Below are positions 1-8,271 of a DNA stretch of 64,000 bases, piece after piece; the first letter of the stretch is position 1, and each line of letters opens with the position of its first letter. The notes under the pieces were generated by a model that had not been told where the DNA came from, searched no databases, and saw only the letters and a list, made by a program, of their open reading frames with translations. A program made the translations under genes and the position numbers. This DNA is from Planctomycetota bacterium (GTDB lineage Bacteria > Planctomycetota > MHYJ01 > JACQXL01 > JACQZI01), in contig JACQZI010000007.1 of the NCBI GenBank assembly GCA_016207825.1, positions 260,697 to 324,696 on the forward strand, written 5' to 3'.

Positions 1-356
1 TTTGCCTGTTCTTCCGGAGTAAAAAACTCATCCAGAGGGCTAATCCAACCGGCAGAAGCGAATTTAGGTACCCATATAATATCCATATAAACCATATCAT
101 AAACAGATTCGCCTGCCATAAAAGAACGGGCATACATATCTTCGCGGCTATTGGTGGCCGCCGGTCCCTCGACTAATTCTACTTTTATATTAGGATAAGA
201 TTGTTCGAATTCTGTTATCAGCGATTTCCATGCTCCGCCTGTGTCAGCCGCATCAAGGAATCTTAAAGTAATATTACCCTGTTCTGCTTTACCGCAAGCA
301 GTCAGGTTTAATATTACAGCTAAAACAATCCCTGTAATCAAAAAATGTTTTAACAT
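1..356 (-). CDS. ABC transporter solute-binding lipoprotein (partial, C-terminus outside window)
   Basis: The first 118 codons are visible; the rest lies off the left edge. The N-terminus is a lipoprotein signal: a short basic start, a hydrophobic run, then lipobox LTAC with the lipidated cysteine at residue 21. The mature part (ITLRFLDAADTGG, then FEQSYPNIKVELVEGP and a VYDMVYMDIIWVPKFA stretch) matches family 1 extracellular solute-binding proteins of carbohydrate ABC importers. It would sit on the outer face of the inner membrane and deliver a sugar-like ligand to a permease not seen here. The start is fixed by an AAGGAG site 9-10 nt upstream of the ATG. The family is fairly sure; the ligand is unknown. 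Confidence 0.8.
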   Translation of the reverse strand, partial: MLKHFLITGIVLAVILNLTACGKAEQGNITLRFLDAADTGGAWKSLITEFEQSYPNIKVELVEGPAATNSREDMYARSFMAGESVYDMVYMDIIWVPKFASAGWISPLDEFFTPEEQA

Positions 357-374
357 TAGCTAATGCTCCTTTCT

Positions 375-1748
375 TTATAATGCGAAATTAAGAAGCTCGT
401 TAAAACTTTTAGCCTCTATCCGGTAATCCGCGACGCTATTCAGGATGTGGTTGCTGGAGCAGAAGGCAATGCCGATGCCGGCGAACCTGACCATGCAGAT
501 ATCGTATTCGCTGTCCCCGACCGCGATAATATTGCCCAGCGGCATATCGTATTTTTGGGCAAGCTTGAGCATGACGTTGCTCTTGCAGAAATTATGGTTG
601 CATTTGCTTTCTTCCGTGCGCATGAAATAGGAGGGGACTTTGACTTCTCCGGTCGCGATAGAGTTAGAAAATTCCAGTTCGTTGGCAATGGCGAAATCCG
701 CCCCGATTTTCATCTTGATATGGTTGGCAACCGCGTCATAGCTGTCGCTGATAATCCCGACGATATAACCCCGTTTCTTTAGCTCCTGTATGGTTTCGAT
801 TGCGTCGGAAACGAGCGGAATCTTCTCCGCCGCCGCGAGCATCTGCGCGATGTTCAGCCCTTTCAGATGCTGGGCAATCAGCTTGGTCAAAAGATAGGAT
901 TCCGAATTGGTCGCCAGAATCTTAATCAGCTCTTTCTCAAAGTTAAACTCTTTTGCCGCCGTGAAAATGAACCTTCCTTCCAGCAGGGTATTGTCCATAT
1001 CGAAGATAATCATCTTCTTTAAGGGCAAGAGCGTTTCTTTGATAGCCAGTTCCATCTGGTCGCGGATGATATTGATGGTTTCCAAAGAATCGAGGGAGAA
1101 ATCCGGGCGGGTTCGGGAGCGCTTGAGGATAGCGCGTGAAACCTCGCGGGACATTTTCCCCAGTTCGCGCCACTGTTTCATCTTGTGCGAAACGTTGCCG
1201 ATGTTGACTTCGCGTATCCGGACGCCTAAATTGAGCATATCAAGAAGTATCCCGATATCCACCCCGTAATCATTCTCGAACGTTATCTTTTGGAGGAACA
1301 CTTTTTTGCCCGCGATAATCCCGCTCAACGGCTGGGAGAATTTGAGGGCTTCCGGCATCAATAGAGAAAGGAGCGGCTTGGCAACCAGTTCGGTCACCCG
1401 GCCGGCTTCGCGGCCGAAAGTGGATTTAACGAAATCCGCTTCATCCTTAAGGATGGGTTCAGCCAGGCGGTCAATCACATCCGGGGCGTAATTATCTATA
1501 TCGCCGTCCAGGTAAACGACGATATTATTCTTCGCGACAAGCAATCCATCCATCATGGACGCGCCTTTGCCGATTTTGGGGGATGTGATTACGCTCGTGC
1601 CGGATTCCTTGGCAATCTCCACGGTCCGGTCGACGGACTTATCGTCCACGACGATTACTTCATCAACCCCTTTGGATTGGCGGGCAAGCGTTATCACCCG
1701 GCCGATAGTCTTTTCTTCGTTAAGGGTTGGAATAATTACTGATATCAT
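375..1748 (-). CDS. Fusion of GpgS-like (GT81/GT2) glycosyltransferase and HAD phosphatase; candidate bifunctional glucosylglycerate synthase
   Basis: 457 aa in two domains. Residues 1-220 are a GT-A glycosyltransferase: PTLNEEKTIG near the start, VVDDKS at about 33-38, and D81-G-D83 as the metal site. The stretch GRVTELVAKPLL (117-127), QPLSG, YGVDIGILLD (161-170) and ELGKMSREV (195-203) closely follows the actinobacterial glucosyl-3-phosphoglycerate synthase pattern as I remember it. Residues 246-457 are a SerB-like HAD phosphatase: D250-x-D252 (DMDNTLLEG), S334, K389, and GDSEYD at 411-416. A synthase joined to its phosphatase would make glucosylglycerate or a similar compatible solute from NDP-sugar and 3-phosphoglycerate in one polypeptide, as Dehalococcoides MgsD does for mannosylglycerate. 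The fusion is seen; the product is inferred. It starts 13 nt after the upstream gene's stop with no clear ribosome site. Confidence 0.75.
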   Translation of the reverse strand: MISVIIPTLNEEKTIGRVITLARQSKGVDEVIVVDDKSVDRTVEIAKESGTSVITSPKIGKGASMMDGLLVAKNNIVVYLDGDIDNYAPDVIDRLAEPILKDEADFVKSTFGREAGRVTELVAKPLLSLLMPEALKFSQPLSGIIAGKKVFLQKITFENDYGVDIGILLDMLNLGVRIREVNIGNVSHKMKQWRELGKMSREVSRAILKRSRTRPDFSLDSLETINIIRDQMELAIKETLLPLKKMIIFDMDNTLLEGRFIFTAAKEFNFEKELIKILATNSESYLLTKLIAQHLKGLNIAQMLAAAEKIPLVSDAIETIQELKKRGYIVGIISDSYDAVANHIKMKIGADFAIANELEFSNSIATGEVKVPSYFMRTEESKCNHNFCKSNVMLKLAQKYDMPLGNIIAVGDSEYDICMVRFAGIGIAFCSSNHILNSVADYRIEAKSFNELLNFAL

Positions 1749-1761
1749 ATATAATCAGAAG

Positions 1762-2076
1762 CTATATTAAAACAACCTTTTTAAGACCAAAATGCGCAAT
1801 CAGCCAAAGCGCAATCGCCGCGATGGGGAGGACCGTTACATATAATTTAACCGCGCGCCGTTCAGGTTCAGGGGCGTCCGGTTGCGGCTTATCAGCAATC
1901 CGCGCCGCAACGGTAAGCATCAAAACCACCCCGTAGAAAATATCGAACGGGCCGGGGAAGGCTGCCTGGTAAATGCCGATGAAGATAGCGCTGATAAACA
2001 AGGCAGCCGGCCCGACTAAAATCCAAAAGACTCTTAATAAACATCCGCCCAATGGGGTCTCTTTTTCATTATCCAT
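1762..2076 (-). CDS. Small three-helix membrane protein, unknown
   Basis: 104 aa. A charged N-terminus (MDNEKETPLGG) is followed by hydrophobic segments at about 14-36, 42-60 and 77-95, with a proline- and acid-rich linker (ADKPQPDAPEPE) before the last helix. I do not recognise a family. The start has a strong AAAGGAGG site. It probably forms a transcript with the downstream glycosyltransferase-phosphatase fusion, whose start is 13 nt beyond its stop. The segments predict an inner-membrane protein; no enzymatic motif is visible. Confidence 0.6.
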   Translation of the reverse strand: MDNEKETPLGGCLLRVFWILVGPAALFISAIFIGIYQAAFPGPFDIFYGVVLMLTVAARIADKPQPDAPEPERRAVKLYVTVLPIAAIALWLIAHFGLKKVVLI

Positions 2077-2258
2077 AATAGGCCTCCTTTAATAGCGCAG
2101 AAAATCAGTCAATCAATGTGAACAAACGATAAGAAAACGCGTATCAATGAAGCTAAACCAAGGTGGCTACTTAAAAAGGAGGGTCGCGGGGAATGGGTGG
2201 AAAACTCAATATATAAATCTTATTGCCGGATAATAGTATTTTATTGTCCATGAACACT

Positions 2259-2287
2259 ATTCTATTATTATCCCAAGCGCCTGTCAA
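2259..2287 (-). promoter_or_regulatory. Sigma-70-type promoter with long leader
   Basis: TTGACA (2282-2287) and TAGAAT (2259-2264) on the minus strand, 17-nt spacer. Transcription would start near 2252, about 175 nt upstream of the 104-aa membrane protein. That leader has no ORF I would call. It contains a weak hairpin around 2229-2250. Whether it is only a leader or carries a regulatory element cannot be decided by eye. Confidence 0.45.
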
Positions 2288-2293
2288 GAAAAC

Positions 2294-3739
2294 TTACCTG
2301 AAGAACACAAAAGTGGTCAGGATAAATATCGGGATTAATATCAGGACCGAATAAGCCATATAGCCGAAGAACGAGGGCATTTTAATATGCGATTCCTCGG
2401 CGATTGCCTTGACCATAAAATTCGGGCCGTTTCCGATATAGGTGTTCGCGCCCATAAAGACCGCCCCGCAGGAAATCGCGGTAAGCAATACTATACTGCT
2501 TTGCCCTGCTTTAAGGAATTCCGCCAGGTAAGAGCCTTCCAGCGGGACGTTCATTATCCCGCTTGCCGTCGCGGCCATGGTCAGGTAGGTCGGCGCGTTA
2601 TCCAGGAAGCTGGAAAGCGAACCGGTCGCCCAGAAGAAATGCCACGGCTCGGTTAATCCCAAAGACTTGCCGTTTGCGTTCAGCAATATCAAGGCCGGCA
2701 CCATGGTGGCGAATATGCCGATGAATAAGACCGCCACCTCGATTATCGGGGCAAAGGTAAACCCGTTTTCCTTGCGGGTGTGCTTTTTGGTCATGACCAT
2801 GGAAAGTATCGCCAGGAAAACCATAAAGCCCTCTTTAACGCCGAATTCCCAGGGATGCTTTTCCTCTCCGCCTAACGGGTCTCCGGAAAGGAATATTGTC
2901 GCGACGATTCCCAAGAGTAACAGGAAATTAATTCCGCCTTCGATTGCCAAAGGCTTTTTAGGCTCGACCTGCTTATCCAAATCGCCCGGAGTGGCGATAT
3001 CTTCACGCCTGAATTTCCACTGGTCGATAAAGTTAAAGACGATTAAGAGTATCCCGTTGACAAAAAGCCATTCCATCCAGAGCCTGAATGTCCAAAGGAA
3101 CGGGACGCCTTTAAGGAATCCCAGGAAGAGCGGCGGATCGCCCAGCGGGGTCAATAACCCACCGCAGTTTGCCACGATAAAGATGAAGAAAATAATGACG
3201 TGCGCCTTATCCTTGCGCGCCTTATTGGCCCGGATGAGGGGACGGATTAAAAGCATTGCCGCACCGGTCGTCCCGATAAAACTGGCCAGGACCGCGCCTA
3301 TCGCCAAAACTACGGTATTTGTTAGCGGGGAACCAGCCAGCGACCCCTTGATGTAAATACCACCGGCAATGATAAAAAGAGAGCCTAAAAGAATAATAAA
3401 CGAAATATAATCCTGAAGCACGACCAATAATTCCGGCGGATAGACGTTTAGGACATAAATAACCGCCGGAAGGCCTAAGACAAACGAGATGATTCCTTTA
3501 TTTAGGTTGCTTTCCCACCAGTGATGGAACATTAAAGGCAATATTGCGATACAGAGGAGCATCAGGACAAACGGCGTAATCCACCATATGTTAATATCCG
3601 GGGCGTGGTGTCCGCCGCTTTCCGGATGCGCTTCCGCGCTTGCCGCATGCGGCGCGGGTTCGACGGTCTGAGCAAAGGCTCCGCTTATCAAAAGTACTAC
3701 CATGGCTAATGATATAACCAGGCCTATTTTCTTAATCAT
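2294..3739 (-). CDS. NhaD-type Na+/H+ antiporter
   Basis: 481 aa polytopic membrane protein of the ion transporter superfamily (NhaD/ArsB/CitT fold). An N-terminal signal-like helix is followed by a short His- and Glu-rich periplasmic stretch (about 25-50), then around a dozen hydrophobic segments. Diagnostic pieces are NCGGLLTPLGDPPLFLG at about 190-206 and FLDNAPTYLTM in the second half, matching the paired re-entrant motifs of this family. The likely role is sodium export coupled to proton entry for pH and Na+ homeostasis. NhaD-like assignment is good; a different cation or anion substrate is possible. An AAAGGAAAG site precedes the ATG. It lies 37 nt after tRNA-Gln on the same strand. Confidence 0.75.
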   Translation of the reverse strand: MIKKIGLVISLAMVVLLISGAFAQTVEPAPHAASAEAHPESGGHHAPDINIWWITPFVLMLLCIAILPLMFHHWWESNLNKGIISFVLGLPAVIYVLNVYPPELLVVLQDYISFIILLGSLFIIAGGIYIKGSLAGSPLTNTVVLAIGAVLASFIGTTGAAMLLIRPLIRANKARKDKAHVIIFFIFIVANCGGLLTPLGDPPLFLGFLKGVPFLWTFRLWMEWLFVNGILLIVFNFIDQWKFRREDIATPGDLDKQVEPKKPLAIEGGINFLLLLGIVATIFLSGDPLGGEEKHPWEFGVKEGFMVFLAILSMVMTKKHTRKENGFTFAPIIEVAVLFIGIFATMVPALILLNANGKSLGLTEPWHFFWATGSLSSFLDNAPTYLTMAATASGIMNVPLEGSYLAEFLKAGQSSIVLLTAISCGAVFMGANTYIGNGPNFMVKAIAEESHIKMPSFFGYMAYSVLILIPIFILTTFVFFR

Positions 3740-3776
3740 AGCTTTCTTTCCTTTTCAATCAATCTCAAATATTAAG

Positions 3777-3848
3777 CTACCCGGCTTGGACTCGAACCAA
3801 GACTAAGAGAACCAAAATCTCTTGTGCTACCAATTACACCACCGGGTA
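3777..3848 (-). tRNA. tRNA-Gln (anticodon UUG)
   Basis: A complete cloverleaf on the minus strand. Acceptor TACCCGG pairs with CCGGGTA; anticodon stem AGAGA/TCTCT encloses loop TTTTGGT, giving UUG; T-arm TTGG-TTCGAGT-CCAA. Discriminator base G and a U1-A72 pair are typical of bacterial glutamine tRNA. The CCA end is not encoded. A promoter at 3870-3898 drives it. Confidence 0.95.
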
Positions 3849-3869
3849 TTATCCGAAACTTATGGTTAG

Positions 3870-3898
3870 ATGTTACAAGTTGCCTGATAAAATGTCAA
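3870..3898 (-). promoter_or_regulatory. Promoter of tRNA-Gln
   Basis: TTGACA at 3893-3898 and TAACAT at 3870-3875 (minus strand) with a 17-nt spacer. The predicted start is about 15 nt before the mature tRNA 5' end, and the promoter sits just after the larB stop codon. Confidence 0.6.
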
Positions 3899-3903
3899 AA
3901 GTT

Positions 3904-4584
3904 TTAGGATGATACTTTGTTGATAAGCGATGCGAAATAGCCGGCGCCGAATCCGTTATCAATATTTACGACCGAAACCCCTGCCGCGCAGGAATTAAGC
4001 ATGGTCAAAAGCGGTGCGATGCCCCCGAAATGCGAGCCGTATCCCACGCTGGTTGGGACAGCAACAACCGGCTTTGAAACGAGTCCCCCGACGACGCTTG
4101 GCAACGCCCCTTCCATCCCAGCCACCACGATAATTACCTTTGCCTCGTCCAAGAGTTTGCTATGGGCTAATAACCGGTGCACGCCGGCAACACCGACATC
4201 ATAAAGGGTTTTAACCTGATTCCCCATGATTTCGGCGGTAATCCTCGCTTCCTCGGCCACCGGTATATCCGAAGTCCCGGCGCAGGCTACTAAAATAAAC
4301 CCTTTTCCTCTTTCATCTTTCATCTTTTCTCTTTTAGTTACCGTTACGCAACGCGCCTCTCTATGATAAACCGCGTTTCGCGCGATGGATTTAATCGCCT
4401 TATACGCCTTTTCGTCCGCACGCGTGGCCAAAAGCACTTTGCTGTGCTTGAGAATCTCTCCGGCAATATGTTTAATTTGTTGGGGAGTTTTACCCTGGCA
4501 GAAAATCACCTCCGGAAAGCCACACCGCTGGTGGCGGCCTGTATCCACCATCGCGCAATCTAATTTACTGTAGGTTTTTCTCAT
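3904..4584 (-). CDS. larB: LarB, nickel-pincer nucleotide cofactor biosynthesis carboxylase/hydrolase
   Basis: 226 aa PurE-like protein. LarB carboxylates and hydrolyses nicotinic acid adenine dinucleotide to give the pincer precursor of the Ni cofactor used by lactate racemase and relatives. Family marks: RCGFPEVIFCQGKT (20-33), VACAGTSDIPVAEEA in the middle, VAGMEGALPSVVGGL, and LNSCAAG with Cys199, the equivalent of the LarB cysteine that binds the pyridinium ring, then VVNIDNGFGAG. It is shorter than usual: the N-terminal 20-30 residues of typical LarB are missing. It also has a basic insertion, TKREKMKDERGK, before the AGTSD core. LarC, LarE and a LarA-type client are not in the window. 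Its start follows the Pit stop by 3 nt. Confidence 0.9.
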   Translation of the reverse strand: MRKTYSKLDCAMVDTGRHQRCGFPEVIFCQGKTPQQIKHIAGEILKHSKVLLATRADEKAYKAIKSIARNAVYHREARCVTVTKREKMKDERGKGFILVACAGTSDIPVAEEARITAEIMGNQVKTLYDVGVAGVHRLLAHSKLLDEAKVIIVVAGMEGALPSVVGGLVSKPVVAVPTSVGYGSHFGGIAPLLTMLNSCAAGVSVVNIDNGFGAGYFASLINKVSS

Positions 4585-4587
4585 TGC

Positions 4588-5574
4588 CTAAATCCAGTGT
4601 TTAAGGATAAGATAGCTGATTGCCGAAACAACCGCTGCGGCCGGGATGGTCAGAATCCACGCCCAGACGACCCTTCCGGCTAAACCCCACTTGACCGCGG
4701 TCAGTCTTCTAGTCGCGCCGACCCCGATAATCGAGCCGGTTATCGTATGCGTCGTGCTTACCGGAACTCCCATAAATGTGGAGACAAAAAGCATTGCCGC
4801 GCCGGCGGTCTCCGCGCAGAACCCTCCGACCGGCCGCAGTTTTGTTATCTTTTGCCCCATTGTCTTTACTATCCGCCACCCGCCCATCAAGGTTCCCAAT
4901 CCCATTGCCGCGTGGCAGGCAAGCACTACCCACAAAGGCACGTAGAATTCAGTTCCTAAATAACCGGAAGTAAACAATAGAATTGCGATAATACCCATGG
5001 TCTTTTGGGCGTCGTTGCCGCCGTGCCCCAAACTATAGGAGGCGGCCGACAGGAGCTGGAGCTTGCGGAAATAACCATCTACCTTCACGGGCGTGGCATT
5101 ACGGAACAGCCAATTTGTTATATTCATAAAAATAAAACCAAGTATCAGTCCAGACACCGGAGACAATACGATAAAAACGCATATCATCAAAACGCCTTTG
5201 GCAATTACCACTCCGAACCCGTTATGGGTAATGGCCGCGCCAAGCAAACCGCCGACTAGGGCATGGGATGAACTGACCGGCAATCCGAGATACCAGGTAA
5301 GGATATCCCAAACAATCGCGCCCAAGAGTCCGGCTGCAATCACCGCCGTGGTGATGGCGCTGGATTCCACTACGCCTTTGCCGATGGTGGTCGCCACATG
5401 CGTCTCGAAAATAAGAAAGGCGATAAAATTGAAGAATGCCGCCCAGATAACCGCCTGCTTGGGGGAAAGGACGCGGGTGGATACGACCGTGGCGATGGAA
5501 TTGGCCGCGTCATGAAGCCCGTTTACGAAATCAAAGATAAGGGCGATAGCGATTATTATGATGACTATGGTCAA
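4588..5574 (-). CDS. pit: Low-affinity inorganic phosphate transporter, PiT family
   Basis: 328 aa PHO4-family permease that imports metal-phosphate or phosphate with protons or sodium. Both halves of the inverted repeat show their signature: GLHDAANSIATVVSTRVL near the N-terminus and GHGGNDAQKTMGI in the middle, plus GVPVSTTHTITGSIIG near the C-terminus. About ten membrane segments. It lies 18 nt downstream of the DUF47 partner on one transcript, a pairing found in many bacteria in which the PhoU-like protein modulates Pit. Confidence 0.93.
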   Translation of the reverse strand: MTIVIIIIAIALIFDFVNGLHDAANSIATVVSTRVLSPKQAVIWAAFFNFIAFLIFETHVATTIGKGVVESSAITTAVIAAGLLGAIVWDILTWYLGLPVSSSHALVGGLLGAAITHNGFGVVIAKGVLMICVFIVLSPVSGLILGFIFMNITNWLFRNATPVKVDGYFRKLQLLSAASYSLGHGGNDAQKTMGIIAILLFTSGYLGTEFYVPLWVVLACHAAMGLGTLMGGWRIVKTMGQKITKLRPVGGFCAETAGAAMLFVSTFMGVPVSTTHTITGSIIGVGATRRLTAVKWGLAGRVVWAWILTIPAAAVVSAISYLILKHWI

Positions 5575-5592
5575 TCGAAATTCCTCCCCCCG

Positions 5593-6219
5593 CTACGCGT
5601 TCTTGAGGACGATTCCCTCAACGATATTGGCGACATCCTCGCATCGGTCGGTCGCCCGTTCCAAATCCTCGTAAATCTCTTTCCATTTTATCACGTAAAT
5701 CGGGTCGTCCTTTTTGCCTTCGAACAGTTCCACCATAGACTTGCGCAAAAGCACATCGCCTTCGTTTTCTATGGTATTAACGGCAATACAGCAATCGAAA
5801 ATGCATTTCTGGTCTTTTATTTTGCGCAAACTGGAAATCCCCGTTGAAAGAACTTCGGTGGCTTTAACCAGGATTTTACCGAACGATTTGGCGTGTTCCG
5901 TGACATAAGGGATTTTGTATAGCGATAACCGGCTGGCCGCGGCATCCATAAAATCTAAAACGTCATCTAGTTTGGTTATCAGCGCGTAAATATCCTCCCG
6001 TTCAAGCGGCGTCACGAAGGTTTTATTGACCATTTCCACGGTCTGGTGCGTAAGCTGATCACCCTGGTGTTCGATATCTTTCATCCTCTTGATTTTCTGC
6101 TCGACATCTTTGGGATAATTCTGCAGTAAGTCATCCAACGCTTTGGCGCCCTGGCAGGTGTTGTTTGCCGCCTTCTCGAATAATTCGTAGAATTCCTTGT
6201 CCTTGCTTAATCCAAACAT
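5593..6219 (-). CDS. DUF47 (PhoU-like) Pit accessory protein
   Basis: 208 aa, all-helical, cytoplasmic. DUF47 proteins resemble PhoU and are usually encoded just before a Pit permease, as here. Features: MFGLSKDKEFYELFEKAA at the N-terminus, an acidic metal-binding type stretch (EDIYALITKLDDVLDFMDAAASRL, about 95-118, read in parts), and DLERATDRCEDVANIVEGI at the C-terminus, the conserved end of the family. The ATG has a strong AAGGAGAGG site. It is first in a probable DUF47-pit-larB operon. Confidence 0.9.
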   Translation of the reverse strand: MFGLSKDKEFYELFEKAANNTCQGAKALDDLLQNYPKDVEQKIKRMKDIEHQGDQLTHQTVEMVNKTFVTPLEREDIYALITKLDDVLDFMDAAASRLSLYKIPYVTEHAKSFGKILVKATEVLSTGISSLRKIKDQKCIFDCCIAVNTIENEGDVLLRKSMVELFEGKKDDPIYVIKWKEIYEDLERATDRCEDVANIVEGIVLKNA

Positions 6220-6334
6220 AATCCTCTCCTTATTTGCATTTTAAAGAGTAAAACAAAATCAGGTGATTAAACCACGTAATATAAAATTTGTCAAAGGTTT
6301 TTACTATGGATAGTTTTCATATCCGCGGGCCGGA

Positions 6335-6604
6335 TTAATTTGATTTATACAAACGGTTGTAATGCTCCTCATAAACGTTACGGGGCACCATTTTATACGC
6401 CAGAAACAGCAATAAGGGAACGATGATAATATCATCCAATTGCACCAGCACCGGTATGAAATCCGGTATCAGGTCGAAAGGCAGCATAAAATAACCGGCC
6501 GCCAGCGCGATCAGCCAGCGCGCCAGGCGCGGAGTGCGCTTGTCGCAGTAAATCGCCCGGTAAAGCTCCATCCGCTGTTTCAGGCTTGTTAATATTTTTC
6601 TCAT
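6335..6604 (-). CDS. DUF1232 (YkvA-type) small membrane protein
   Basis: 89 aa. The core RLARWLIALAAGYFMLPFDL followed by IPDFIPVLVQLDD is the DUF1232 signature: one hydrophobic segment, a D-P-I-P-D-like turn and a second segment. The function of this family is not established. Its ATG overlaps the tsaD stop codon in ATGA fashion, so translation is probably coupled to TsaD. Confidence 0.8.
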   Translation of the reverse strand: MRKILTSLKQRMELYRAIYCDKRTPRLARWLIALAAGYFMLPFDLIPDFIPVLVQLDDIIIVPLLLFLAYKMVPRNVYEEHYNRLYKSN

Positions 6605-7623
6605 CAGGTCGGCACCGCGTCAAGGTAAAGATTATTTGCTTTGATATCTTTCTTTTTATGGTAAGCCACTCCGGCAATCATCGCGGCGTTATCCGTGCAG
6701 AGCCAAATAGGCGGGATGACCAGCCGGATATTTCCCCTTTCAGCCTCTGACTGCATCTTATCGCGCAGGCGACTGTTGGCAACGACTCCTCCGCCGACGA
6801 TTATTGTCTTTGCCTTGAATTTATCTGCGGCGCTAAAAACCCTTTCCGTAATCGTCTCCACCACCGCCTCCTGGAAACTTGCCGCCACGTCCGGAACCTT
6901 TATCCCGCGCTTTAATGGGCTGCTCTTTGTGGCGTTCTGGCCCTTGGCGTAATATAAGACGGCGGTCTTAAGCCCGCTGAAACTGAAGTTGAATGATTTC
7001 CGGTCGGGCACGCCTAAAGGAAATCTTATCGCCTTCGGGTTTCCTTTCATCGCGGCCTTCTGTATGCTCGGACCGCCCGGATAGCCCAATCCGAGAATCG
7101 CCGCCACCTTGTCAAACGCCTCGCCTGCCGCGTCGTCAACCGTAGAGCCTATACGCCGGTATTTGTTTATACTGGACATTAAATAGAGCGAGGTATGTCC
7201 ACCTGACGCGACTAAACCTATCGCCGGATAATTAATATTAGAATTTGTCGCCAGGTATCCCGCATAGAGATGCGCTTCCGAATGGTTTATCCCGATAAGC
7301 GGCTTATTAAGGATAAGGCTTAGAGATTTAGCCGCCGAGACCCCGACCAAGAGCGCCCCGACCAACCCCGGCGTATTGGCAACGGCAATTGCGTCTATAT
7401 CTTTTAGCTTCAGCCTCGCCTTAGTTATCGCACGGTCGATAACCGGAAGGATTGATTCAATATGTGCCCGGCAAGCGATTTCCGGCACCACGCCCCCGTA
7501 TAACTTGTGCAAATCTTCCTGCGATACGACCACATTGGATAAAATCCTATAGCCATCAACAACCACGCTTGCCGCGGTTTCGTCGCAGGAGCTTTCGATA
7601 CCCAGGCAAATAAAACGCTTCAT
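6604..7623 (-). CDS. tsaD: TsaD, tRNA N6-threonylcarbamoyladenosine synthase catalytic subunit
   Basis: 339 aa ASKHA-fold protein that transfers the threonylcarbamoyl group to A37 of ANN-decoding tRNAs, working with TsaB and TsaE. Visible marks: GIESSCDETAASVV at the N-terminus, the metal-binding NHSEAHLYAGY, GLVASGGHTSLYLM, DDAAGEAFDKVAAILGLGYPGG and GGGVVANSRLRDKM, all in the expected order and at family length. Its start overlaps the purN stop by 4 nt (ATGA) and its stop overlaps the DUF1232 start, so purN-tsaD-DUF1232 is a tight translational unit. Confidence 0.97.
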   Translation of the reverse strand: MKRFICLGIESSCDETAASVVVDGYRILSNVVVSQEDLHKLYGGVVPEIACRAHIESILPVIDRAITKARLKLKDIDAIAVANTPGLVGALLVGVSAAKSLSLILNKPLIGINHSEAHLYAGYLATNSNINYPAIGLVASGGHTSLYLMSSINKYRRIGSTVDDAAGEAFDKVAAILGLGYPGGPSIQKAAMKGNPKAIRFPLGVPDRKSFNFSFSGLKTAVLYYAKGQNATKSSPLKRGIKVPDVAASFQEAVVETITERVFSAADKFKAKTIIVGGGVVANSRLRDKMQSEAERGNIRLVIPPIWLCTDNAAMIAGVAYHKKKDIKANNLYLDAVPT

Positions 7624-8243
7624 TTCAGTATTATAACCTTATCATTTTCTATCTTGATTCTTCTCTCGGCAAATAATCTGATGGCTTCCGGATAAGCGAT
7701 GAGTTCCTCCGCAAAGACACGGTCAGCCAGCGAATGCGGGGTATCGCTTGCCAATACCGGAATCTTCCTCTGCAGGATTATCGGTCCCTTGTCATAAACA
7801 TTATCCGCGAAGTGGACCGTGCATCCGGTAAACTTGGCGCCGGCCGCTATCACCGCCTCGTGGACTTTATCCGTATAAAAACCCTTCCCTCCGAATGCCG
7901 GCAGAAGCGCCGGATGGATATTCATCACCTTACGCTCGTATTCGGGCGGAATTTTATAAAGGTTAAGGAACCCAGCCATGGTAATCAAATCTATCGGATA
8001 ATTCTTAAGGACCTTATTTATCGCGTCGCTGAATTCTTCCGAGCTCTTGAACTCCTTGCGGTTGACCGTAAAGGCGGGGATATTATGCTTCCTGGCTCTG
8101 TCCAAGCCGACAACGTTGGGCTTGCTGGAAATGACCATCTGAATCTTGGCTGGAAGTTCTCCCTTGGCAATCAGGTCGATAAAATTCTGCAACGTCCTCC
8201 CCGAACCCGATATCAAAACCGCTAGGTTAATAATATTCCTCAT
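7620..8243 (-). CDS. purN: PurN, phosphoribosylglycinamide formyltransferase
   Basis: 207 aa. It converts GAR to FGAR with 10-formyl-tetrahydrofolate, the third step of purine synthesis. Seen: AVLISGSGRTLQNFI near the N-terminus, the catalytic MNIHPALLPAFGGKGFY with Asn and His, and HFADNVYDKGPIILQ with the catalytic Asp, where most PurNs read VDEGVDTGP. The DNA before the start (8244-8271) is a run of near-repeats of GAGTAGC followed by GAGGATAAG as ribosome site. It leads the unit with tsaD. Confidence 0.95.
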   Translation of the reverse strand: MRNIINLAVLISGSGRTLQNFIDLIAKGELPAKIQMVISSKPNVVGLDRARKHNIPAFTVNRKEFKSSEEFSDAINKVLKNYPIDLITMAGFLNLYKIPPEYERKVMNIHPALLPAFGGKGFYTDKVHEAVIAAGAKFTGCTVHFADNVYDKGPIILQRKIPVLASDTPHSLADRVFAEELIAYPEAIRLFAERRIKIENDKVIILK

Positions 8244-8271
8244 CTTATCCTCACTCCTCGCTACTCGCTAC

